Shown here in pieces: positions 45,118-54,811 of a DNA stretch of 64,000 nucleotides. How positions within the stretch are numbered: position 1 is the stretch's first letter; the number at the start of each line of letters is the position of its first letter. The notes beneath the pieces are model-generated. The model had not been told where the DNA came from. It searched no databases and saw only the letters and a list, made by a program, of their open reading frames with translations. The DNA comes from Pyronema omphalodes (Eukaryota > Ascomycota > Pezizomycetes > Pezizales > Pyronemataceae). The position numbers were made by a program, and so were the translations under genes. The stretch is taken from the NCBI GenBank assembly GCA_024516155.1, contig JAJJXM010000007.1, positions 186,001 to 250,000 of the forward strand, read 5' to 3'.

Positions 45118-45441
45118 TTATGGTTCATTAAGAACTTCCATGAACTTCGTATATGTATAAATCACGATGTATAAGGAAAACATAATGCAGAAGATGATAA
45201 CAGCGATCATAGCAAGGATAGTTCCAATGAAAGATCCAATAAGTGCGTCAATCATGATATTTAAAAACGCAAAATCTGATGAGACGAATGCTGACGTGGA
45301 GGTTGGTGGAATATGGACGAGAGACACCGACGTTTTTATGATAAGTTGTAAGCTAGATATTTTAATCCTATGAACTATCAGATTGGCTCTTATTGGAGGG
45401 CATTGTGTCGAGGAGGACTTACGAGGAGTGGTAGCGTGCAC
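45118..45441 (-). CDS. Hypothetical small membrane protein
   Basis: Open frame of 107 codons. The part from the inner ATG at about 45255, MIDALIGSFIGTILAMIAVI and on, is a 45-aa peptide with one long hydrophobic segment and a KFMEVLNEP end. It resembles in character, but does not clearly align with, the small membrane proteins at 47.2 and 53.3 kb. The upstream residues do not look conserved; an intron or the inner start is possible. Function unknown. Confidence 0.3.
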   Translation of the reverse strand: MHATTPRKSSSTQCPPIRANLIVHRIKISSLQLIIKTSVSLVHIPPTSTSAFVSSDFAFLNIMIDALIGSFIGTILAMIAVIIFCIMFSLYIVIYTYTKFMEVLNEP

Positions 45442-46054
45442 GGTTGATGTGTTGGGTAGGTGTCGATAGTGATGGGGAGACTCGGGGACAGATGCGAGGT
45501 GGAAGATGGTGAAAGGTAGGACTGCAGAAGCTACCTGGACTTAACTCGCTTCTTTGTTTTTTATACAGTAGAGCAGGGATTTAAAAGCACCACCGACGGC
45601 GGACGGGTTTAGAACCGACTTACATCCAGGGCGCCCATTGCAAAAGACTCTGATGTAAGATGATCCTGGTCAAAGGTTAGATGCTTCAAATATAAAATAA
45701 GTTGAAAAAATGAGATATCTTTAAGAAAAATATTTTCTCTTTAATGCCGCTGGAATACATACGTCGCGGTCGCTAGACATTTCGCTCTCCCGAAGGCCCG
45801 CTAATCTTGGAAGCTGGGGATGCAAGTTTATCATCGCGTATATCGATGTACACAACGCCGACTGCGCACCTCCCTGGACTTTGGACTAACTGCCATATAT
45901 ATAAGTGTATATCACGCCTTAACCGTACTATATGTATCATTTGGAATTTCGCTAGTTATATCTTTGGTATACCTGTCGACATGTCTGTATATATATCTGT
46001 ATACTCTGCAAAACATATATCCGAGTATCTGAATGCCCTAAATCTCACTCAGTC

Positions 46055-46405
46055 GTGGATCACCTCAATGGTATACCAATGACGGGTAAATTCAGAAACT
46101 GGCACGATGCTCCATGCAGCCGTCCACCTTTACAGTTGGCGGAATTCCAACTGAGGCTGTACCACGGAAGAGGAAGACAAGCTATAGCTCTCATAGACGT
46201 ACTACTTCTGGAGTCAAGACTCACTCACAACCAGTGGCGAGCTGAATCAAACCAGTATCTAAAATTCCAGAGCATGCCAATAACCAGATTAATCCAACGG
46301 CTTCAGACACAGCTCATTCATTCTGTAACTAAACGTGCAGTGACGATAATCAGGAGAAAAATGAAGCACGGGGTTATAATCGGTTTCGTTCATAACAAAC
46401 ATTAA
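46055..46405 (+). CDS. Hypothetical ORF (up to 116 aa)
   Basis: Unrecognised reading frame with a basic, Gln/Leu-rich composition (RLIQRLQTQLIHSVTKRAVT). No domain, no intron and no repeat content. It lies in the accessory stretch between the two small membrane protein genes and the MFS/Ost-alpha block. Could be noise. Confidence 0.2.
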   Translation: MDHLNGIPMTGKFRNWHDAPCSRPPLQLAEFQLRLYHGRGRQAIALIDVLLLESRLTHNQWRAESNQYLKFQSMPITRLIQRLQTQLIHSVTKRAVTIIRRKMKHGVIIGFVHNKH

Positions 46406-47064
46406 GCCTACCTGAAGCACCTCAATCTCTTTTACACTTGAACACCGATGAAGTTCAGATACACATAATCCTGGAGATTTTTTGGTTGATAAAGTAAATT
46501 TCATTCATACAGGTATCAATAATTAATGTATTGCATTTGTAAGATAAAACTGAATTCTTGAGGTATTGGCATGGTACCGCCGGTGGGGGACCTAATCCTG
46601 AAATGCCCACTCGTGACTCTTCAGCTGACCAGGCACAGGAGTGTGATAATTTCACGTCGAGTTGGTACTACTGCCTTGTAACGGGCTTGATCTACCAATT
46701 CCATATTCTTAGCCGCCATAACTGGGAGTCTAGGATAGCTAGGCGGTAGACCAAAGATCATTCCACGGCTTCGATAGATAAACATACACAGAAAGGAAAA
46801 ACGCAAAAGAAGGAAGAGAAAAGAACGATTTTAAACTCCAAGACTCAAAACTTCAAAGTCCAAGATAACAAGGAATCATAAATATTGAAAAGCCAGACCA
46901 TGAGGGGAGTACGTATCATTACACACCCACCCTCCACGGCGGCCAAACTTCGACAAGTCAAGTAGAATACCGGGAATTCCATTCTATAGAACCAATATAT
47001 ACGCACATATAAACTTTTGAGTGTTGATCAAATTGTTCTTGTAGTCAATCTTGTAGTAACCCTC

Positions 47065-48115
47065 CCTATCCATATATCATGTCCGTATACCCATTAAAAT
47101 TCTGTTGTCTCTATACCACGGAAAACATCCTCGACACTTTTGATCCAACCCAAATCCAGCTGAAGTGATAGATCCAGAGTCCAAAGATCAGCGATCAACT
47201 GCAATTGAATCCTCATAAGAAGGTGGCGCAGACAGGATTGCTTGTTGATGCCGTTGAGCCCTCAAAGCTCTCTCATTCTGATTTGAAACAATCATTCCTT
47301 TTAAGAAATATCCGGCGATGAAGAATCCGATGACTGATAGACATGGTAGGATGAAGACGAAAAATATGACTCCCCCGATGACTGGTATGCATAGTAAGAG
47401 GAGGAAAATGACGATGAATATGGCTGTCAGGCCGAGGAGAAGAAGAAGTGGGATCATGATGTTGATGTTGGTTTTGATGCAGATGCTAATTTTGTGTTGA
47501 TGTTTGTTGTATCACTTGAAGTTTGATGAAATTCTAGACAAGCCGGTGGGAAGAACATGGAAGAAGGTTAAAAGTAAGGAACGGCAAACAGAGGTGCGTG
47601 TACATGTGACAGCGCATACGCCGCGTTTAAGTGGTAATCCTTGTACTGCTTGTGTAACATGAACGTAACCTGGCATGAACACAAACATATATTTACAAAC
47701 AGATATTTTGTTTTATCCCTTTCTCGCCAAAAAATAGTCGACGAGATTATAAACCATACCATGGTATCATGCAAGCCTAGTCCAGATTCATCACAAGAAC
47801 ACATCTATCACTCGTAGCATCCTCAGTCCAAGCTACCCCCCAAGCTCCTCCAATAACCCCGTAACTTTGCAAAACCTCTCCACAAAACTTGCTCGAATCA
47901 ATCTAAGCTCTTGATAATAGAAAATCATATACAGGGTTTCATGATTTCAAGGGTCAACTCACCAATCATCGTCCCAATCATCTCCCCAATAACCTCCCAA
48001 TCATTTCCTCCATCACCGCCCCCAAGCATTTCTTTCCGCCATGATTCTCTTTGTTTAGACATCAAACTTTGAGTTCTCAACAACTTCTTCCTCTGTATGA
48101 CAGGGATTTGAGTAA
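47065..48115. repeat. Local duplication unit, copy 1
   Basis: About 1 kb that realigns with 53108-54055 and, for its right half, with 52040-52690. Shared landmarks: CCGTATxCxxATT, GACACTTTTGA-CC/TC, the coding core of the small membrane protein, AGAAGGTTA-AAGT, GCGTACATGTGACAGCGCATAC, CCGCGTxTAAGTGGT, TTGTGTAACATGAA, ACAGATATTTTGTTTTATC and CGACGAGATTATAAAC. Divergence is substantial, so the duplication is old. Confidence 0.7.
47188..47457 (-). CDS. Small two-pass membrane protein with PPxY motif (duplicated family, copy 1)
   Basis: 89 aa, single exon. Two hydrophobic segments (about 2-22 and 27-50) are separated by CIPVIGG; a short basic tail holds KGMIVSNQNERALRAQRHQQ and then PPSYEDS, a PY motif of the kind bound by Nedd4/Rsp5-family WW domains. 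The protein at 53306-53713 aligns over the membrane part (pattern FI-x3-FL-x2-C-x-P-x-IG, then LP-x4-G-x-FI-x2-Y-x-LK), and the upstream regions also align, which supports a real gene pair and the ATG chosen. Family not recognised; function unknown. A role at the plasma membrane or endosome is speculation from the PY motif. Confidence 0.55.
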   Translation of the reverse strand: MIPLLLLLGLTAIFIVIFLLLLCIPVIGGVIFFVFILPCLSVIGFFIAGYFLKGMIVSNQNERALRAQRHQQAILSAPPSYEDSIAVDR

Positions 48116-48560
48116 AATCATCAGGTGGAATGAGAGGTATAATATTAAGTTTTTTAGGGTGTCCAGTAGGTTGTTCCCCCTTGTAGGTCGTCTAAAATAT
48201 GGATATGAATTGGACTTTCCGAGGAAAAAATTGTAGAAGGTAGGAAGATTCGAGATGGAGGATTGACAATGCTTGACTACGCATCCAGGACAGTTTACAC
48301 GGCTGGGAAGTCCGAAGAATGAGGCAATTGAGGCAAGCGAAAAGGATCTGGAGTGTCATATTCAGGTGCTAGAGGGGCTGGGTATGACTGTGCAGAGTGA
48401 TAGGGATGCGGCTATGATCCTGCCCAAAGGGGGGGGGGTATGTTTGGTAATAACGGAGAGACGCTGCAGATCTTTAGAGATAATTATAAGACTCTATCGG
48501 AATGTAAAGAACAGGCTTGTATTTGAGACCAACGGCGTGGTACGTATTATGAGAAGCCAG
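48090..48560 (+). pseudogene. Broken UV-damage endonuclease (UVDE/Uve1) gene fragment
   Basis: Translation matches UVDE in order: DLSKIIRWNERYNIKFFRVS, LFPL...YGYELDF, LTTHPGQFTRLGSPKNEAIE, DLECHIQVL, SDRDAAMIL, GG(G)-G-FGNNGETLQIFRDNYK, NVKNRLVFE. UVDE nicks DNA 5' of UV photoproducts using a TIM-barrel metal site. This copy is inactive: in-frame stops at 48234 (TAG) and 48264 (TGA), a frame change at a ten-G tract (48429-48438), and a second frame change near 48500. The His of HxGG is replaced in MILPKGGG. The N-terminal third and the C-terminal metal-site part are missing or unrecognisable. Its left end overlaps duplication copy 1. The stops do not sit in a convincing intron. Confidence 0.8.
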
Positions 48561-49058
48561 GATAAGTGTTGTGGAATTTGTGGAATTTGTGCTGATGAAA
48601 AGAAATCTGGTCCGTCCATGACATGCTTTCATTCCCCGCTAAGAAACCCTCTCGCAAACCCAGCAGCAAAAACGCTGTCAAAACCGAAGACGTGGGCGAC
48701 GCTGAAACTGAAGCACCACGGCACCTCCAGACACAACCGTGTCACTCGGAGTAAAGAGCTTCTGTCATGTCATCCGAAGAAGTTGGACATTTGAAAGAGC
48801 ACAATACGCCGATGATGCAACAAGAGACCACACCGATTCATACCACACTCCACGTCATGGATGTCGATCAGAAACCTATTGCTCCATCAGCCGTTGACTG
48901 GCCGGCAACGATTCTTACCCTGCCGAAAATTGGAAAGTCTAGGGGGAGTTCGATGACATCAGTGAGATTAATGTAAGGTTCGATTCAATATAGCCGAGTC
49001 CGATGGATAGTGAGCTGTAGGATAATAAATTTCAACGAAATCAACGAAGCACGCGTCG

Positions 49059-49089
<31 letters not shown>

Positions 49090-49313
49090 GCAAAGTGTGT
49101 CCTCCCTATATTTTCATTAGAAGATATGTCCGATACAACCCTAATTTCACGATGCAGCAGGTGCACCCGGAGAATGTAGACATGGAGAATACAGAAGCTT
49201 TCGATTCCCATGTGTATATTACTATCCGAATCCGAGTAAGTATCTTTGTGACAGGCTTCTAAATGTTAAGCCGCTCTTCTTCCATCTCAGCCATGTCTCG
49301 AAACTATTTAATT
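48561..49313. other. Possible UVDE tail remnant and flank
   Basis: 48620-48760 has a frame rich in Lys/Ser/Pro/Glu (AKKPSRKPSSKNAVKTEDVG) that may be the degenerate C-terminal tail of the UVDE copy. A T-rich run at 49058-49089 follows. No intact gene. Confidence 0.3.
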
Positions 49314-49797
49314 CAGGTTAATCATAGATACTCTTCCACTCCAGCTCGACATTTTGGCTTGAATCCACCACCACCTTTTCCATCCCCACAATTTTGCCAG
49401 CCTATTCGTGAATCTTGTTCGATTACCTGTGACACCGCAACGATTCTCCGATTTGAGATCTACTTCACCAGTTTCATCAAACTGTGGACCAACAACCAAT
49501 TTAGGTACTATGTCCAGTATATCACAGTGTATGTAACATGCTAACAGCACAGAATAGGTTGATCGTAGATCCTCTTCCACTCCAGCTCGACAATTTTGAC
49601 TTGAATACTCCACCATTTCCACCCCGCAACTTCGCCAGCCTGTTCTTATATCTTGTTCGAATACTTGTGACACCGGAACGATTCCCCGATTTGACATCTA
49701 CTTCACCAGTTTCATCAAACTGTAAACCAGCAACCGATTTGGGTACTGTCTCCGGTATATCACAGCGTATATAACATGCTAACAGCATAGAATAGGA
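49314..49797. repeat. Two tandem ~242-bp repeats upstream of the 277-aa ORF
   Basis: 49315-49556 and 49557-49797 align over their whole length (for example CTCTTCCACTCCAGCTCGAC, CTACTTCACCAGTTTCATCA, ACATGCTAACAGCA) with scattered substitutions and small indels. The second unit ends about 30 bp before the ORF start at 49830, so the repeat may be a duplicated promoter or insertion. Each unit is open for about 80 codons on the minus strand, but indels between units argue against coding. Confidence 0.75.
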
Positions 49798-49829
49798 TTT
49801 CACTCCGTTGAGTTTCCTGCGACTCAATC

Positions 49830-50663
49830 ATGTCTGCCGAATACAATCACGCATTCTGGTCATCATCGCCTAGACCCGGCCTCCAAGCATCAGTTCCAAC
49901 CGAATCTCCAGGGATCCAAGGAGAAAACGGTTTCAACCTAGAAGCCTTCGAATCTAGAGCTACTGAATGTGGATTTGCATACATCCGACCTTTCCTCAAA
50001 TTACAATTCCCCACCCTTCCGCGGAGGTATAACCACTCCGTACGGGAACCCGCACTGTTCAGGTTGCGCGCTCTCTTGAGCCGATTTGATATCCAGAGGA
50101 TGGATGTCGTTCCAATCGAACTGGGGAAAGCGGGGAAATTCCAATTAGCTAGATGCCTTACCTATAACGCACATGCAGCTCTCGTTCAAAGAGTACAACG
50201 TCACTTCCATGACCGCATCCAGCAATTCCGACGAGATGGCGAAGAATTGGAAGCAGAGCTACTTGCCCAACTCCTAATCAACATGCAACTAAAGATTGAC
50301 AAATCTAGAGACGCTACACAAATCATCGATATAGAGGCGGCACTTGCGAGGAATCGACAGAATATCATGGCTATATACGAAGAAGTACACTCGTTAATAA
50401 TGAGCGATACAGCTCGAGAGGTCTTGTTTTCCATGGAACAAGAAGATGAGGGCTTAGCAGACCTTTACATAGCGTGCGATACTTTCCTACGATTGGCTAA
50501 CTTTACCTCATCGGAAGACCAGCGTTTCCTGGTGGGATTGAAGGTGGCTATTGCGGAACGATGTAAAGAACTTGAACGTGCGCTTTGGATACATAGATCT
50601 GTACTTGGCATCCCTACATATGATTTCTATGAAAGAAGAACAACTGTTTATATGGTAGAGTAG
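49830..50663 (+). CDS. Hypothetical protein, 277 aa
   Basis: Single uninterrupted ORF starting in good context (CATCATGTCTGCC-like). Not recognised. After a disordered 50-residue front, the composition is that of a helical globular protein: [40 protein letters not shown], a long Leu/Glu/Ala-rich helix (about 135-185) and a second helical pair ending VAIAERCKELERALWIHRSV. No signal peptide or membrane segment. Its last 20 codons (FYERRTTVYMVE and 3' flank) recur at 50985-51110 as a partial duplicate. Located between the UVDE remnant and duplication copy 2. Confidence 0.55.
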   Translation: MSAEYNHAFWSSSPRPGLQASVPTESPGIQGENGFNLEAFESRATECGFAYIRPFLKLQFPTLPRRYNHSVREPALFRLRALLSRFDIQRMDVVPIELGKAGKFQLARCLTYNAHAALVQRVQRHFHDRIQQFRRDGEELEAELLAQLLINMQLKIDKSRDATQIIDIEAALARNRQNIMAIYEEVHSLIMSDTAREVLFSMEQEDEGLADLYIACDTFLRLANFTSSEDQRFLVGLKVAIAERCKELERALWIHRSVLGIPTYDFYERRTTVYMVE

Positions 50664-50869
50664 TCAATGTGGACATTAATGTTAGATTGAAGGAATAGAT
50701 TTCATAATTACAACCCTTACAGGCTACGACTCATCGGACTCAATTGATAAGCTTCCCTCCATGACGGACACTAAATTTTGTATTGCAATATACGCAGAGA
50801 AATTGAAAGCTCCTTTTTTAAAAAATATTTACACCTATTATTTCGTGAAATCCTGGTGAATGTTGTGTC

Positions 50870-51110
50870 AGTCATATTTTCTGCTCCGCAATGCATTGCA
50901 AAGCGAAGTCCGCAACATATCACTCGACTTATGTTTTACATCTTGACAGTGAAAACAGAAGCTTTCAATTCCCATACGCATATTTATGAAAGAAGAACAA
51001 CTGCTTATGGTAGAGTAATCGACACTGATGATGGACAAGCTAATGCGAAACGTGGATATTAATGCTTGATGGAGAGAATGAATTTTCGTAATTACAACCC
51101 CGATGATATT
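50870..51110 (+). pseudogene. Partial duplicate of the 3' end of the 277-aa ORF
   Basis: TATGAAAGAAGAACAACTG, then a variant of the stop-proximal codons and ATTAATG-TTGATxGA-GAATxxATTT-CGTAATTACAACCC, matches 50627-50718. The sequence just before it (ACAGAAGCTTTCAATTCCCA, 50963-50982) matches 49190-49209 instead, so the fragment joins two pieces of the neighbourhood. No intact coding sequence. Confidence 0.6.
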
Positions 51111-52039
51111 TTTCTATCACGAGATGCACCGTGAAGGGAAATGAAGTCCACCGAGTATCACTCTAGCAATTTTCTCAATATTGTCTGTCGGGGTAAATAA
51201 AATCTTTCTATGTCTTTGAGCATATTATAATCAAAAAACGGGCTTCTTTATTTTCTTTCAAATAAAACTTGTGATGACCAAATATCTCCTTTCAATCGAA
51301 CCTTAAGGTCTGCCTTTGTATCAACTCGTCCATTATTTGTATAGATTACCCCCCATAAGCATTTTGTCTTCCCCTCTAAAGATGCATCTGAGTGGGAGAC
51401 GAGAGGAGAATATAAGGTAAGCTACAACGGGGTATGCGTCATACGAGGACAGACAGTGGACAGCCTGGTCCCCGGATTACCTGGTGCTGGAACATCGTGG
51501 CACTCAGTGGCACATAGTGGAAGCGGCATAATGGATGATGGACATTGCATGATGGATATTGGATAATGGATATTGGATAATGGATATTGGATAATGGATG
51601 TTGGATAATGGATGTTGGATAATGGATTCTATGGCAACGCAGTAGGTGGTCGTAATACCGGCTATGGATATATGTAAGTTCTATACTGTATATGACCTCG
51701 GCGGATAACTTGGCCCGGGAACAGGAAACGGCCTGTAAAATACTCGGTGTGGCATTATGCATGTACACTGCGATTTCGTGGTATTCATCTCTACCACAGT
51801 GACCTCACCAAGATATGAATCCTCGGGACTTAGGATGGCCAGAAGCAGGCGCCGTTGGGGAGCACATCGGATACAAGATGCATCTTGAAAGGTGGATTGG
51901 TAAGGTTTTGGATTTTATGGTGTTTGTGATATGCGGGACTGTGACTGATGATACTGTAATTATGATGATGAGGATACCGCAAATATATTTTACTGGAATG
52001 GTTCAAATGCAGGTAGTAATTATACGATACTCAATATTT
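51111..52039. other. Interval between the duplicated loci
   Basis: No supported gene. GGATATTGGATAATGGAT repeats at 51545-51625. The minus strand at 51800-52040, where the homologous membrane protein gene would start, has a hydrophobic remnant only (ILIIIITVSSVTVP), so copy 2 seems to have lost its gene. Confidence 0.4.
51545..51627. repeat. GGATAATGGATATT minisatellite
   Basis: Five or six units of about 16 bp (TTGGATAATGGATATTG, later TTGGATAATGGATGTTG). Confidence 0.85.
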
Positions 52040-52690
52040 TAGACTCATAAGAAGGTTACAAGTCCTGAATCGCAAACATAGAAGCGCGTACATGTGATAG
52101 CGCATATATACCCCGCATTTAAGCTGTTGAGACTCTGTAATCTTTGTATCTGACTATGCAACATGAACATAACATCACATGAGTATACCATAACATGAAC
52201 ATAAACATAGATCTATGGTGAGCATACAAAACAGATATTTTATATGATTTGTTTTATCTTTTTCTTACCAAAATACGGTCGACGAGATTAATATTACAAA
52301 ACATGCCTTGGTAGAATGCAAGTCTAGTCCAGACTCATCACCAAAACACATGTATTACTTGCATCTACATCAATACCGCACCCCAAGCCCTCAGTCCTGA
52401 ATCCCAAGTCCTGAGTCCAAACTGCCCGCAAGCTGCCAAGCTCCTGTAATAGCTCCCTCATTTTCCAAAAAACCTCTCCACAGAACTCGCTCAAATCAAT
52501 CTGCGCTCTTAAAAATCGAGAACAACATACAGAATTTCATAATTTCAGGGCCCAACCCCCGAATTATCTCCCCAATAATCTCCTCAATTACCGCCACCAG
52601 CACTTCTTTCTACCGTGTTTCTCTTCGCTAATGAATCAATGTTCAAGTTACTTAGAAACTTCTTTATCTCACACTATTCAAGCTTACTTT
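52040..52690. repeat. Local duplication unit, copy 2 (promoter side only)
   Basis: Aligns with 47560-48120: AAGAAGGTTA, GCGCGTACATGTGATAGCGC, CCCCGCATTTAAG, AACATGAACATAAC, ACAGATATTTTATATG, GTCGACGAGATTA, GCAAGTCTAGTCCAGACTCA, AACCTCTCCACAGAACT, TCTCCCCAATAATCTCC. A coding sequence homologous to the small membrane proteins is not intact at its left end. Confidence 0.7.
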
Positions 52691-53107
52691 TGACCTCTGC
52701 AATGTTGATGGAGCGCATCAATATACCCGTGCCAAAAGCACTCCATATTGAATTTATGACAACGTCAACAAGCTCTACGCGCTGGTTGTAGTAAATGATT
52801 CAAAAGAAATTTAAACTGCTATAGACCACACAAAAAATATAGAAATACAGGAAAACGTATCCTAACCACCAAAAACACAAAAATACAGAAATACAGAAAA
52901 CCTATCAAAGCAAAACCCTCGAAAGACAAAACCCCTTGCGCCAAGAAGTAAAACCAGAAGAAGAACCAGCACCACTGTAACTATTATATGCATTAAATCA
53001 GAATATAATGAAAAGCACATGCAGCCCAATTTTTCTCACACTAAATATCAAATGCTTGTTATCCGTCCCGTTTATGCCGTATACATGGACTCCTGGGATT
53101 TGATGTT
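52691..53107. other. Interval without gene
   Basis: A-rich stretch with AAAAACACAAAAATACAGAAAT repeats near 52830-52900. Nothing coding recognised. Confidence 0.45.
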
Positions 53108-54055
53108 AAGCCTAATCCATGTATCATATCCGTATTCTGATTGTATTGCTGCATTGGACTTGATACCACAGAAAAAAACTCCCGACACTTTTGACTCATC
53201 GATATCCATTACCCCAAAATCGGGCTGGGGTTAATTATCCAGTTCCGGATTGCCAACGACAGACAATTAACAATCAATCAACGACCAACAATCAACCATC
53301 AACGATCAACGATCAAAACCCGTCGACTTCCCATAATCCGCTAGCTCTGAAAACCCCGATTTTCGATCCCGTTGATCCCGTTGATCCTTCAAAGCCTTCC
53401 TATGCTCATACCCCTTGTTTATAGCCCAAGCATACAAACAAGCCAATAAAAAGAACACCGGTAGCATACTTCCATAATAAAGATAAAGTCTCTGAAAATT
53501 GAAAACCAGACAACAGAGTTTATAGAGAAGGTAAACAGGTGGTGTGATTATGATTTTTAAGAGATAGACAATGATGAAGAGGCCGAGGACTAATAGAGCT
53601 GGTAGGAAGAGGACAACTAGGATGATTACACCGATGAATGGGAGGCAGAAAATGAGGAAGAGAGTGATGATGAATACGGTTATTATAACGACGAACAGAA
53701 GAAGTAGGAGCATGGTGATGATTGTTGATTGTTGATTGCTGGTTTTGATGTCGATTGTTGATGTTTGTTGATCCACTGTATCACTTGAAGCTTGAAGCTA
53801 GAAGCTAATTGATGATATCCCGGAAAACGTGGTGTGGTAAGGACTCAGAAGAAGGTTAGAAGTCACGAATGGAAAATATAGCTGCGCGTACATGTGACAG
53901 CGCATACCCCGCGTCTAAGTGGTCGAGACTTTGTAATCCTTGTACATGCTTGTGTAACATGAATACAACATCAACATAAACACAACACAAATATCGAACT
54001 ACAAAACTAAATATTTTGTCTTTTTCGCATCAAAAAATGACCGGCGAAATTATAA
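53108..54055. repeat. Local duplication unit, copy 3
   Basis: Counterpart of copy 1 (47065-48050), including the membrane protein gene and its upstream region. Coding parts are the most similar at protein level; flanks share the GCGTACATGTGACAGCGCAT block. Confidence 0.7.
53306..53713 (-). CDS. Small multi-pass membrane protein (duplicated family, copy 3)
   Basis: 135 aa from the ATG at 53713, chosen because the upstream sequence and first codons (ATG xTC CxA CTT C) align with the start at 47457; the frame is open for 21 more codons. Two hydrophobic segments align with the paralogue (CLPFIG, LP-x4-GLFI, YLLK). The protein then continues past the paralogue's end with LLYKLCCLVFNFQRLYLYYG, a third hydrophobic segment (SMLPVFFLLACLYAWAI) and a charged tail RKALKDQRDQRDRKSGFSEL. 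No PPxY is present. It is thus a longer, three-segment version. Family and function unknown. Confidence 0.55.
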   Translation of the reverse strand: MLLLLLFVVIITVFIITLFLIFCLPFIGVIILVVLFLPALLVLGLFIIVYLLKIIITPPVYLLYKLCCLVFNFQRLYLYYGSMLPVFFLLACLYAWAINKGYEHRKALKDQRDQRDRKSGFSELADYGKSTGFDR

Positions 54056-54272
54056 ACAATCAGCGTGTTAAGCTTTGCGTGGATAGCTATGTCACTTGAG
54101 ATATAGATAACTTAAGGTGGACACCGCTAGCGTCCTTTGCTCATATTGTTGTTGCTCTCTGTCATCGCACTTGTTCCTTATTGATGCATAATAATTGTCG
54201 CTTCATCTCCATGTTTTCTCTCGCCATAGCGTTCACCATATTGGACCACCCCGGATTGCAGACTGCAGTCTA

Positions 54273-54809
54273 TGGTGGATGACACCATAAACCGACCGGT
54301 GGGGCCAAAATGGGACAACTTTTGGTCGCCATGACAGGGATGCGACAGGGATAAAACCGGTACCGAGTGACACTCGGTGATTCAGATTTTTTCTCACACT
54401 AGGTAACCACGGTAACCACGGTAACCAGGCCGCTATGTACCCCTGGTTGAATTGATGACATAATGATCGCTTAGCGCGGAATGACCATGCCCCGAGCTAT
54501 CCGTGAGCTTAGTCATGGCATGTAACCAATCAAATGTGATTTCATGCTGCATCTTGGCACATCTTGGCGTGCCAAGCACTGGGACAACTTTTTCCCGCCC
54601 ATACAAAATACAGGGGTTTTTAACACACTTCAGCTCATTCATCTCTGCCGCAAATTAATTTTCGGCCGCGGAGAATTATTTTTCACGAGCGCTATTTTCA
54701 TCCTCCGCGGATTAAATTCCCATTTACGTTGTTGTGGTGGTGTTGAAGCTCGCTGAAGTTTGATGTCAATTTTCGTTCGTGCGCGGTGCATTTATCGTGT
54801 CATCCACCA
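54273..54809. mobile_element. 537-bp TA-flanked inverted-repeat element
   Basis: Ends TGGTGGATGACACCATAAA and its complement TTTATCGTGTCATCCACCA match at 18 of 19 positions and are flanked by TA on both sides. A short CAGTC block outside the TA on each side may be part of a longer terminal repeat. The interior has TGGGACAACTTTT twice and three GGTAACCAC units but no transposase ORF. Interpreted as a non-autonomous DNA transposon; superfamily open. Confidence 0.65.
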
Positions 54810-54811
54810 TA

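Noticed and set aside
48051..48266. Intron that would rescue the UVDE stops
   Set aside because: No donor/acceptor pair with a branch site removes both stops while keeping the frame into LTTHPGQF, and the later poly-G frame change would remain.
51815..52042. Intact third membrane protein gene in duplication copy 2
   Set aside because: Only a short hydrophobic remnant is visible on the minus strand and the start region does not align with the other two copies.
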